Below, in pieces: positions 26,929 to 39,400 of a stretch of 64,000 nucleotides of DNA. The DNA comes from Aalborgiella sp963841045. GTDB taxonomy: Bacteria; Pseudomonadota; Gammaproteobacteria; Burkholderiales; Burkholderiaceae_C. The DNA is taken from positions 513,582 to 577,581 of the forward strand of contig CAWJBD010000001.1 in assembly GCA_963841045.1 (NCBI GenBank), read 5' to 3'. Each line of letters begins with the position of its first letter. The first letter of the stretch is position 1. Both the position numbers and the translations under genes were made by a program. The notes beneath the pieces are model-generated. The model saw only the letters and a program-made list of their open reading frames with translations. It searched no databases and was not told the origin of the DNA.

Positions 26929-27795
26929 ATGAACGAGCAACTCGAGCGCTTTCTGAGCCGTGCGGAATCTTTGGTGGTCCGCCTTGAAGCCACCTTGCCA
27001 CAGGCCCTAACCGCACCTGAATGGGATAACGCAGTTGCATTTCGCTATCGCAAGCGCAGCATCAACCATGGCGTGTTGGAACCGGTTCGCCACATTGCTG
27101 AGTTGCGTTTCAGCGACCTCAAAGAAATTGATGGTCAAAAAGAAAAAATTGCCCGCAACACCCAACAATTTGTCGCTGGCAAAACAGCCAACAATGTGCT
27201 GCTCACGGGCGCGCGTGGCACTGGCAAATCATCGCTCATCAAGGCTTGCTTGAATGAGTATGCGCCACAAGGCTTGCGTTTGATCGAGGTGGACAAAGCG
27301 GATTTGGTTGATTTGCCAGACATCGTGGATGTGGTGTCCAACCGTCCAGAAAAATTCATCGTGTACTGCGACGATTTAAGCTTTGAAGAAGGAGAGCCAG
27401 GTTACAAAGCCCTGAAATCCATCTTGGACGGCACGATAGCGGCATCGTCCACCAATGTACTGATTTATGCCACCAGCAATCGCCGCCATTTGATTCCTGA
27501 GTACATGAAAGAAAATTTGACCTACAAACATACCGACGATGGCGAAGTGCATCCAGGTGAAGGGGTTGAAGAAAAAATTTCTTTATCAGAGCGCTTCGGT
27601 TTGTGGGTGAGTTTCTACCCATTTAGCCAAGACGAGTATTTGGCGATAGTGAATCAATGGCTCAGCTACTTTGGTATTGATGTATCGGCACACCCTGATG
27701 CACATGCTCAGGCATTGGTTTGGTCACTCGAACGTGGTTCGCGCAGTGGCCGCGTGGCCTTTCAATTTGCCAAAGATTTTGCAGGTCGTTTGTAA
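26929..27795 (+). CDS. DUF815-family AAA ATPase
   Basis: A 288-residue P-loop ATPase of the DUF815 family. Walker A is GARGTGKSSLIKACL, the Walker B-like acidic stretch is FIVYCDDLSFEEGE, and a sensor-like Asn lies in LIYATSNRRHLIPEYM. The C-terminal lid region has LSERFGLWVSFYPFSQDEYL, with a GSRSGRVAFQFAKDF arginine-containing segment. No specific substrate is known for this family as far as I can tell. It sits between argJ and mutT, an arrangement I recall from other betaproteobacteria next to secA, so the position is conserved rather than informative about role. Confidence 0.85.
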   Translation: MNEQLERFLSRAESLVVRLEATLPQALTAPEWDNAVAFRYRKRSINHGVLEPVRHIAELRFSDLKEIDGQKEKIARNTQQFVAGKTANNVLLTGARGTGKSSLIKACLNEYAPQGLRLIEVDKADLVDLPDIVDVVSNRPEKFIVYCDDLSFEEGEPGYKALKSILDGTIAASSTNVLIYATSNRRHLIPEYMKENLTYKHTDDGEVHPGEGVEEKISLSERFGLWVSFYPFSQDEYLAIVNQWLSYFGIDVSAHPDAHAQALVWSLERGSRSGRVAFQFAKDFAGRL

Positions 27796-27801
27796 AGCCT
27801 T

Positions 27802-28293
27802 GTGAGCATGACAGCGGTGGCGAATACCCAGCCTGAGGCTCTTGCAGCACAAGTCACTGTGGTTGACCCTGATGTTCCACGCACAAGCACAGAGCAACGT
27901 GCAATCACCGAAGTAGCTGTTGGCATATTGATCAATGCACAGGGTCAATTTTTGCTCACCACTCGACCAATAGGCAAAGTGTATGCGGGCTACTGGGAAT
28001 TTCCGGGCGGCAAACTGGAAGCGAATGAGACAGTGGTCGATGCGCTCAAACGCGAATTGCATGAAGAAATTGGCATCGACATCAGCAACGCAGAGATTTG
28101 GCGCAACAGCGTGATCGACTATCCACATGCCTTAGTGCGGTTGCACTTTTGCAAAGTCACCCAATGGCAAGGCCAGCTGCAAATGCGTGAAGGGCAAACC
28201 TTTTCGTGGCAAACGCTGCCGGTAGAAGTCAGCCCTGTGTTGGCGGGTGCAATACCTGTGCTGCAATGGCTAGCGGCAGAAGCAATTCAATAA
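27802..28293 (+). CDS. mutT: 8-oxo-dGTP diphosphatase MutT-like NUDIX hydrolase
   Basis: NUDIX hydrolase of 163 residues. The full NUDIX box is present: GGKLEANETVVDALKRELHEEIG, shown here only by its fixed positions G at the start, E six later and the REL..EE core. The upstream GYWEFPGG and downstream HFCKVTQWQGQ match MutT, which removes oxidised dGTP from the nucleotide pool and prevents A-C transversions. An N-terminal extension of about 35 residues precedes the domain. Either the GTG at 27802 or the ATG at 27808 could be the start. It follows the DUF815 gene by 6 bp and is likely in one operon with it. Confidence 0.85.
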   Translation: MSMTAVANTQPEALAAQVTVVDPDVPRTSTEQRAITEVAVGILINAQGQFLLTTRPIGKVYAGYWEFPGGKLEANETVVDALKRELHEEIGIDISNAEIWRNSVIDYPHALVRLHFCKVTQWQGQLQMREGQTFSWQTLPVEVSPVLAGAIPVLQWLAAEAIQ

Positions 28294-28459
28294 TCTGAAG
28301 ATTAACCAGTACTCAACTGTCATTCCCGCGACGGATGGAATCCATGACTTTGTTTGTAGCTCTTATATGCTTTTGTGCCAACAAATTTGTACCGTATCGC
28401 ATAAGCCCTCTTCATCTGAAAAGGGCGAGATGAACTACATCCAGTAGAGCTTTTAGAAG

Positions 28460-28522
28460 GCGTAACGTGAAGTTGAGGGGGGCGCCGCTTTTGGCGCGTT
28501 CCTCTCGAACGCAATGTTAGGC
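28460..28522 (-). other. attC-like integron recombination site
   Basis: Read on the minus strand, the 63-base segment begins with GCCTAAC (fits RYYYAAC) and ends with GTTACGC (one mismatch to GTTRRRY). Inside, GTTCGAGAGG can pair with CCCCTCAAC leaving one unpaired C, and a GCGCC/GGCGC stem closes the tip. This is the layout of an attC site including the extrahelical base. It starts within the stop codon of the TM2 gene, exactly where a cassette attC would lie. Confidence 0.6.
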
Positions 28523-28867
28523 ATTGCCGTACTTTTTATTGAAATCACTTTCGCTCATGACCACTAAGAGAATGCCCTCAATGAAGCCAACGATTGCGGG
28601 AATAAATGTCCAGCAGAACAGTAGATACACAATGCCCCACCCAACACTGCCAAGGTAGAACTTATGAATGCCTATGCCGCCCAGCAACAATGCAAATAAT
28701 GCGGCAGCCAATTTACTTTTGCCATTTGGTGCAACGGCAGCAAGGCTGTTCGGCGGTGCGAACTGGCGAACACCACATTTGGGACATATTTCAGCTTTAG
28801 CTTTGATGATGGCTCCGCATTCCGAACAGTATTTTTCATCAGTAGCTTTTTGAACGACTTCGGTCAT
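28517..28867 (-). CDS. Zinc-ribbon TM2-domain membrane protein, likely a gene cassette
   Basis: A 116-residue protein with an N-terminal zinc ribbon (CSECG and CPKCG, 14 residues apart), a short linker, and a TM2 domain: two helices LAAALFALLLGGIGIHKFYL and WGIVYLLFCWTFIPAIVGFI joined by a short turn, with GIHKFYLG typical of the family. TM2 proteins are widespread but without an agreed function. The gene has an AGGGAG site before its ATG, a GTTAGGT core-like site (28893-28887, minus) 20 bases upstream and an attC-like hairpin starting at its stop, so it looks like one captured integron cassette with no integrase nearby. Both neighbours are chromosomal NUDIX genes. Confidence 0.8.
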   Translation of the reverse strand: MTEVVQKATDEKYCSECGAIIKAKAEICPKCGVRQFAPPNSLAAVAPNGKSKLAAALFALLLGGIGIHKFYLGSVGWGIVYLLFCWTFIPAIVGFIEGILLVVMSESDFNKKYGNA

Positions 28868-29035
28868 TGGTTTCTCCCTTAAAAATACCTAACTCAATAT
28901 AGGGCGCATGAATTTGCGTCCTAACATGGCGGTAGTCGCCGTAGCTTTGAATGGCAAAAACCGTTGCTTAAACTATAACGCAGTTTAGCCAGATTATGGA
29001 ATCCCACCTACGAGAAATTAGGTGCCAAATATGGC

Positions 29036-29085
29036 TCTAGCCAGCGTGTTTATTGCCTAGAGTGCTATATTATTAATAGCATAGA
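29036..29085 (+). repeat. Dispersed palindromic element, copy 6 (intergenic, tandem pair)
   Basis: Reads CTAGCCAGCGTGTTTATTGC then CTAGAGTGCTATATTATTAATAGCAT. It lies in the 312-base gene-free stretch 28868-29179, which otherwise holds only the presumed cassette boundary and no ORF that I can support. Confidence 0.75.
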
Positions 29086-29103
29086 GGCAGTGCCAAAAAA
29101 GCA

Positions 29104-29152
29104 CTGCAGCCGGCGTATTTGCTGCCTGAATAGCTATATTTTCTATAGCAAT
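29104..29152 (+). repeat. Dispersed palindromic element, copy 7 (intergenic, tandem pair)
   Basis: Reads CTGCAGCCGGCGTATTTGCT then GCCTGAATAGCTATATTTTCTATAGC. It follows copy 6 by 18 bases in the same orientation, the only tandem pair in the window, just past the 3' end of the convergent NUDIX gene. Confidence 0.8.
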
Positions 29153-29179
29153 CACATCTTGCTTAGTATTGATGCAGAC

Positions 29180-29728
29180 TTAACTGACATCCAAGTGATG
29201 CACGTTTTGCTGGCCTTTGGCGCGGTCGGCAAAAAAGCATTCCAGTGTGAGTTTGACGGTTGTAAATGCCAACTCGTCCCAAGGGATGTCTTTTTCGTCA
29301 AACAGTTGCGCTTCTTGGGTTTCAAAACCGGGGTTGAATTGGTCGCTGGTCAACGCTGAGCGGAAATACAAATGCACTTGCCCCACGCGCGCTACGCTGA
29401 GCACGCTGAGCAGTTCTTGCATCTCAAATTGCGCACCCGCCTCTTCCACCGTTTCACGTGCAGCACCTTCTGCGGCGGTTTCATTCAGCTCCATGAATCC
29501 TGCTGGCAGCGTCCATTTGCCCTTGCGCGGCTCAATATTGCGTTTGCAAAGCAACACCCGCCCTTGCCAAACTGGCAATGTGCCCACCACCATCAGCGGG
29601 TTTTCGTAATGCACGGTGTGGCATACCGAGCAAATGGCGCGTGATTTGGTGTCGCCGTCATCCGGAATGCGGTAGCTGACGGCTTGGCCGCATTCTTTGC
29701 AAAATTTGATAAGGCTTCGTTGATGCAT
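29180..29728 (-). CDS. NUDIX hydrolase with zinc ribbon (NudC-like)
   Basis: A 182-residue NUDIX protein. The N-terminal zinc ribbon has CKECG and CSVCH; the catalytic part has GTLPVWQGRVLLCKR, then the box starting GFMELNETAAEG with the core RETVEEAG. Zinc-ribbon NUDIX enzymes of this size are usually ADP-ribose or NAD-type pyrophosphatases; the substrate is not certain here. The ATG at 29728 is chosen because it gives a start two residues from the conserved RSLIKFCKECG; the longer frame upstream has no similarity to the family. It is divergent from serS with 72 bases between start codons. Confidence 0.8.
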   Translation of the reverse strand: MHQRSLIKFCKECGQAVSYRIPDDGDTKSRAICSVCHTVHYENPLMVVGTLPVWQGRVLLCKRNIEPRKGKWTLPAGFMELNETAAEGAARETVEEAGAQFEMQELLSVLSVARVGQVHLYFRSALTSDQFNPGFETQEAQLFDEKDIPWDELAFTTVKLTLECFFADRAKGQQNVHHLDVS

Positions 29729-29800
29729 ACAAATACGAGTGTAATTGTAAATTTGGCTCCCCCTTAACTCGTGCCCCATTCAAGCCTTAAAATCTAGGAC

Positions 29801-31144
29801 ATGTTAGACATTAATTTCCTCCGTAAAGACCTCGCTGGCGTGATTGCCCGCCTTGAGGCACGCAAGTCACCACAGCCATTTTTGAACGTTGATAAGTTCA
29901 CCGCGCTAGAGTCCGAACGCAAAACCATCCAAATCCGCACCGAAGAGCTGCAAGCCCTGCGCAACAGTTTGTCCAAACAAATTGGTCAACTCAAAGCCAA
30001 AGGCGATGCTGGCAAGGCAGAAGCCGATGCGGTGATGGCGCAAGTCGGCAGTTACAAAGCAGAGCTTGAAAACTCCGCCATTCGTCTTGACGCAATTCAA
30101 GCCGAGTTGCAAAGTTTGCTCTTGTCCCTACCCAACTTGCCACACACCACGGTACCAAGTGGTGCCGATGAATCTGGCAATGTTTGTATAAGAAATTGGC
30201 CTCTAGGCGGCATAGATACTGCCAAAGCTGCTATTAAATTTGTAGCAAAAGACCACGTCGATATCGGCGAGAAGTTGGGACTTGATTTTGATGCGGGCGC
30301 GAAAATTGCCGGCTCACGCTTTGCCGTCATGCGCGGCCCATTGGCGAGACTGCACCGCGCATTGGCGCAGTTCATGTTGGATGTGCAAACGCAAGAACAT
30401 GGCTACACCGAATGCTATGTGCCCTACATTGTGAATGCCGATTCGCTCTACGGCACAGGCCAATTACCTAAATTTGAAGGTGATTTGTTTGCGGCAAAAA
30501 AGGGTGGTCAAGAAGGCGAAGAAGTGCCGGACAATGCGGCCTTGTATTTGATTCCGACCAGCGAAGTACCGTTGACCAACTTGGTGCGCGACCAAATCAT
30601 TCAAGAATCTGAGTTGCCTATCAAAGTCACCGCACATACTCCGTGCTTTCGCTCTGAGGCGGGCAGCTATGGCCGCGACACACGCGGCATGATTCGCCAG
30701 CACCAGTTTGACAAAGTGGAAATGGTGCAAATTGTTCATCCTGAAAAGAGCTACGAAGCATTGGATGAAATGGTCAAGCACGCTGAAACCATTTTGCAAA
30801 AGTTAGGACTCGCCTACCGTGTGATGAGCTTGTGTACGGGCGACATGGGCTTTGGCGCAGCCAAGACTTTTGATTTAGAAGTGTGGTTGCCGTCGCAAAA
30901 CACCTACCGTGAAATCAGCTCGGTTTCAAACTGCGAAGCATTTCAAGCACGCCGTTTGCAAGCACGTTTCAAAAACGCGCAAGGCAAAATGGAATTTGTG
31001 CACACCTTGAATGGCTCTGGTTTGGCTGTGGGTCGCACCTTGGTCGCTGTGCTTGAAAACTACCAAAATGAAGATGGCTCTGTGACGATTCCTGAAGTGC
31101 TGCGTCCTTACATGGGCGGCTTAGAAAAGTTGTCGCCAGTTTGA
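29801..31144 (+). CDS. serS: Seryl-tRNA synthetase
   Basis: Class II aminoacyl-tRNA synthetase of 447 residues. The N-terminal long coiled-coil arm that grips tRNA-Ser spans about residues 30-100. Motif 2 is visible as CFRSEAGSYGRDTRGMIRQH, and motif 3 as LNGSGLAVGRTLVAVLENYQ; PTSEVPLTNL and SVSNCEAFQARR are also typical. Between the arm and the catalytic domain the usual RRWG...F-KDH segment is replaced by IRNWPLGGIDTAKAAIKFVA, encoded by a copy of the dispersed palindromic element (30199-30252). The enzyme is essential, so that insertion must be tolerated. The stop overlaps the start of the downstream pseudouridine-synthase-like gene. Confidence 0.96.
   Translation: MLDINFLRKDLAGVIARLEARKSPQPFLNVDKFTALESERKTIQIRTEELQALRNSLSKQIGQLKAKGDAGKAEADAVMAQVGSYKAELENSAIRLDAIQAELQSLLLSLPNLPHTTVPSGADESGNVCIRNWPLGGIDTAKAAIKFVAKDHVDIGEKLGLDFDAGAKIAGSRFAVMRGPLARLHRALAQFMLDVQTQEHGYTECYVPYIVNADSLYGTGQLPKFEGDLFAAKKGGQEGEEVPDNAALYLIPTSEVPLTNLVRDQIIQESELPIKVTAHTPCFRSEAGSYGRDTRGMIRQHQFDKVEMVQIVHPEKSYEALDEMVKHAETILQKLGLAYRVMSLCTGDMGFGAAKTFDLEVWLPSQNTYREISSVSNCEAFQARRLQARFKNAQGKMEFVHTLNGSGLAVGRTLVAVLENYQNEDGSVTIPEVLRPYMGGLEKLSPV
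30199..30252 (+). repeat. Dispersed palindromic element, copy 8 (in-frame in serS)
   Basis: Reads GGCCTCTAGGCGGCATAGAT then ACTGCCAAAGCTGCTATTAAATTTGTAGCA. It has diverged in the core but keeps the GGCCT.TAG start and the GCTATTAAATTTGTAGC hairpin. It is translated as PLGGIDTAKAAIKFVA. Confidence 0.65.
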
Positions 31145-32049
31145 CTGCATCGCGCACAACATCCATGCAGCGCGCACCCAAACCTGATCCAGTATCTGTT
31201 TCGACATCTAAACCCAAGCCACGCGTTCGACCCATTCAATCAACACCAGCCAATATTGCCGAGCAAAAAGTGGGCGAACGTTTGGCGAAGCGCCTAGCGG
31301 CACAAGCCAACTGCTCGCGCTCTGAAGCCGAGCAATACATTGAAGGCGGCTGGGTCAAGGTAGATGGCAAAGTTGTTGAGCAAGCTGGCGCGCGCGTGTT
31401 GGCGACGCAGAAAGTTGAACTCGATGCACATGCCAATTTGGCAACGCTGGAAGAAGTCACCCTCTTGATGCACAAGCCCGTGGGCTACGAATCAGGCGAA
31501 GGTCGCAACCCTGCACTTTTGCTGTTAGACCCAGCGAAACAATCCGTTGACCCCAATTTAGCAGGTGGCGCGGCAGCTGCACCGCGTTTTTTGCAGCGCC
31601 ATTTTTCCAATCTGACACCCACCACACCCTTGCCCATTGAAGCCAGTGGTTTGATCGTTTTCACACAAGATTTTCGCATTGCCCGCAAATTGAACGACGA
31701 TGCGGACCGCGTAGAACAAGAGTGCATGGTGCAAGTTGACAGCAAGCGCGCACTGCAAGGGCCTGTCACCGATGACGTGTTGCAAACCGCCATCCGCCGC
31801 TTGTGCCATGGCTTGAGTTTCAATGGCATTGAGCTGCCGCCCATCAAGGTCAGCATCGCGCAGCAAACACCCACCGAGCTTTGGCTGCGCTTCGCTTTCA
31901 AAGGTATCCGCCCTGGCCAAATCCCCCAAATGATAGAGCGAGTAGGCCTGCGCCTCTTGGCCATCAAACGCATCCGCATCGGCCGCATCCCCATGGGCGA
32001 CTTACCTGTAGGACACTGGCGATACTTGCCTAGCTATAAAAAGTTTTAG
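31141..32049 (+). CDS. S4-domain pseudouridine-synthase-like protein with atypical active site
   Basis: A 302-residue RsuA/RluF-type protein. An S4 RNA-binding domain (GERLAKRLAAQANCSRSEAE, IEGGWVKVDGKVVEQAG) precedes the synthase fold, with LLMHKPVGYESGEGRN and a C-terminal EMVQVD... ...IERVGLRLLAIKRIRIGRI segment. In catalytically active members motif II reads GRLDxxxxGL with the nucleophilic Asp. Here the aligned stretch is TPLPIEASGLIVFT, so Pro stands where the Asp is expected. The protein may be an inactive rRNA-binding relative, or belong to a subgroup with another residue. The frame opens at a TTG (31141) overlapping the serS stop; an ATG at 31165 is an alternative start. Confidence 0.78.
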   Translation: MTASRTTSMQRAPKPDPVSVSTSKPKPRVRPIQSTPANIAEQKVGERLAKRLAAQANCSRSEAEQYIEGGWVKVDGKVVEQAGARVLATQKVELDAHANLATLEEVTLLMHKPVGYESGEGRNPALLLLDPAKQSVDPNLAGGAAAAPRFLQRHFSNLTPTTPLPIEASGLIVFTQDFRIARKLNDDADRVEQECMVQVDSKRALQGPVTDDVLQTAIRRLCHGLSFNGIELPPIKVSIAQQTPTELWLRFAFKGIRPGQIPQMIERVGLRLLAIKRIRIGRIPMGDLPVGHWRYLPSYKKF

Positions 32050-32052
32050 TGT

Positions 32053-32113
32053 TTTTGGCCTGTAGCCGGCGTATTTATTGCCTATAATGCTATTAAATAT
32101 ATAGCAAATTAAA
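32053..32113 (+). repeat. Dispersed palindromic element, copy 9 (intergenic, best conserved)
   Basis: Reads TTTTGGCCTGTAGCCGGCGT then ATTTATTGCCTATAATGC and TATTAAATATATAGCAAATT. This is the cleanest full-length copy and my reference: a GCCGGCGTATTTATTGCCT core and a TGCTAT/ATAGCA hairpin. It lies between the convergent pseudouridine-synthase-like and rpoC genes. Confidence 0.85.
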
Positions 32114-32134
32114 CTTACCACACAAACTACAAAC

Positions 32135-32172
32135 AAAAAGCCCCGCCACCTTTCTCGGTAGCGGGGCTTTTC
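32135..32172. terminator. Terminator at the end of the rpoBC operon
   Basis: AAAAAGCCCCGCC ... GGTAGCGGGGCTTTT forms a GC-rich stem flanked by an A run and a T run. It lies 19 bases past the inferred rpoC stop at 32191 and can act on both strands. Confidence 0.88.
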
Positions 32173-32190
32173 TATTTGCTTATCTAACGC

Positions 32191-36422
<4,232 letters not shown>

Positions 36423-36469
36423 GTGTTATGTCCTTGTTTCATTCGTGATGTGTATTCGTCACAATTCAA

Positions 36470-39400
36470 TTACTGGCCGCGCTCGAGTTCCATGTCGATA
36501 CCCAAAGAGCGGATCTCTTTGACCAAGACATTGAACGACTCAGGCATGCCAGCCTCAATGGTGTGCTCACCTTTGACGATGCTTTCGTACACACGCGTAC
36601 GACCAACCACGTCATCAGACTTCACTGTCAGCATTTCTTGCAGCACGTATGACGCGCCGTATGCTTCCAACGCCCACACCTCCATCTCACCAAAACGCTG
36701 ACCACCGAACTGGGCTTTACCACCCAAAGGTTGTTGCGTGACCAAGCTGTATGGGCCTGTAGAACGGGCGTGCATCTTGTCATCAACCAAATGGTGCAAT
36801 TTCAAGAAGTGCATGTAGCCCACTGTAGTGGTGCGGTCAAACGCATCGCCGGTACGACCGTCGTACAACTGCGCTTGTGTGCGGGTGGCGGTCAGACCTT
36901 TGGCTTTTGCCAAATCATCTGGGTATGCCAATTTCAACATTGCGCGAATTTCATCTTCGGATGCGCCGTCAAACACAGGTGTTGCGAATGTTGCGCCACC
37001 GGTGAGATTGGTTGCCATTTCAATCACTTGTGCGTCATTGAGTTTGCTCATGTCCTCTTTACGACCCGATGTGTTGTAAAGCGTATCCATGAATTTGCGC
37101 AACTCAGCAGCTTTGGTTTCGGCTTGCAACATATCGCCAATGCGTTGGCCAATACCTTTAGCAGCCCAACCCAAATGCACTTCCAGCACCTGACCCACGT
37201 TCATACGTGACGGAACACCCAATGGATTCAAGACCACATCGCACGGTGTGCCATCGGCCATGAACGGCATGTCTTCTACAGGCAAGATTTTTGAAACCAC
37301 ACCTTTGTTACCATGACGACCAGCCATTTTGTCACCTGGTTGCAAGCGACGCTTGACTGCCAAATAAACTTTGACCATCTTCAAGACACCGGCTGGCAAC
37401 TCATCACCTTGGGTGAGTTTCTTGCGCTTTTCTTCGAAAGCCAAATCAAAACTGTGGCGTGTTTGCTCTGTCGAATTTTTGATGCTCTCTAATTGAGCAG
37501 CAACTTCATCATCAGCTGGGCGAATATCGAACCAATGGTATTTTTCCACTGCATCCAGATACGCTTTGTCGATTTTGCTGCCCTTAGCGAGTTTTTGTGG
37601 TCCACCGTTGGCAACTTTACCGATCAGCAACTTCTCAATACGCGCAAATGAATCGAGCTCAACAATGCGCAATTGGTCGTTCAAATCCAAGCGGAAGCGC
37701 TTGAGTTCATCGTCAATAATTTGCTGTGCGCGCTTGTCGCGCTGAATGCCTTCACGCGTAAACACTTGCACATCAATCACCGTGCCACGTGAACCTTGGC
37801 TCACGCGCAATGACGTGTCTTTCACATCGCTGGCTTTTTCACCAAAAATTGCGCGCAAAAGTTTCTCTTCAGGCGTCAAGGTTGTTTCGCCTTTTGGCGT
37901 CACTTTACCTACCAAAGTATCACCTGGCTCTACTTCAGCACCCACGAAAATAATGCCTGAATCATCCATGCGGCTTAATTGCTGCTCGGACAAATTAGGA
38001 ATATCGCGTGTGATTTCTTCAGCACCCAACTTGGTGTCACGCGCCATGACCACGAGTTCTTCGATGTGGATCGAAGTGTAGCGGTCGTCTGCAACCACGC
38101 GCTCACTGATCAAGATGGAATCTTCGAAGTTATAACCGTTCCATGGCATAAAGCCGATCAACATGTTTTGACCCAAGGCCAATTCACCCAAGTCAGTCGA
38201 TGCACCGTCAGCAATGACATCGCCTTTGGCCAGTTTGTCACCTTTTTTGACAATGGCACGTTGATGAATATTGGTGTTTTGGTTAGAACGCTGGTATTTG
38301 ATGAGGTTGTAAATATCAACACCCACTTCACCGGCTTGCGCTTCCGCATCGTTGACGCGAACCACAATGCGAGTTGCATCCACATAGTCCACCACACCAC
38401 CACGCGTTGCTGTCACAACAGTACCAGAGTCGATGGCGGATACGCGTTCAATGCCAGTACCCACAAACGCTTTTTCCGGACGAAGAACAGGAACCGCTTG
38501 ACGTTGCATGTTCGCACCCATCAAAGCACGGTTGGCATCATCATGTTCCAAGAACGGCACCAAAGAAGCAGCCACCGAAACAATTTGACCGGGCGACACG
38601 TCCATGTACTGAACTCGTGCTGCATCAACAAAAATCGATTCACCCGCTTCACGTGCGGATACCAATTCATCGGTCAAAACGCCATTTTTATCCAAGCCAG
38701 CATTGGCCTGCGCAATGACATATTTACCTTCTTCAATAGCAGACAGATAGTCGATTTGCATCGTAGCCTTGCCATCAACCACACGACGGTACGGTGTTTC
38801 AATGAAACCGTATTCATTCAAACGCGCATACAAAGCCAAAGAGTTGATCAAACCAATGTTTGGACCCTCTGGAGTTTCAATAGGGCATACGCGACCGTAA
38901 TGCGTCACGTGCACGTCACGCACTTCAAAGCCTGCACGCTCACGTGTCAAACCGCCAGGTCCGAGGGCAGAAATACGACGCTTGTGCGTGATCTCTGACA
39001 GTGGGTTGGTTTGATCCATGAACTGTGACAACTGGGATGCACCGAAGAACTCTTTCAATGCGGCAGAAATAGGCTTGCTATTGATGAGATCATGCGGCAT
39101 CAATGGTTCTTGTTCGGCTTGACCCAAACGCTCTTTAACAGCTTTTTCAATGCGCGCCAAACCTGTGCGGTATTGGTTTTCGGCCAATTCACCCACGCAG
39201 CGAACACGGCGGTTACCTAAGTGGTCAATGTCATCAACTTCGCCACGACCATTGCGCAAGTCGACCAAAATTTTGACAACTGACAAAATATCTTCATTGG
39301 TCAGAACCATGGGGCCAGTAGATTCAGCACGACCCAGTTTGGCATTGAACTTCATGCGACCAACGCGTGACAAATCGTAGGTATCTGGGTTGTAGAACAA

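Noticed and set aside
28320..28514. A 64-codon frame on the minus strand between mutT and the TM2 gene
   Set aside because: It starts inside the attC-like hairpin, has no ribosome-binding site and a basic low-complexity product. I treat it as non-coding.
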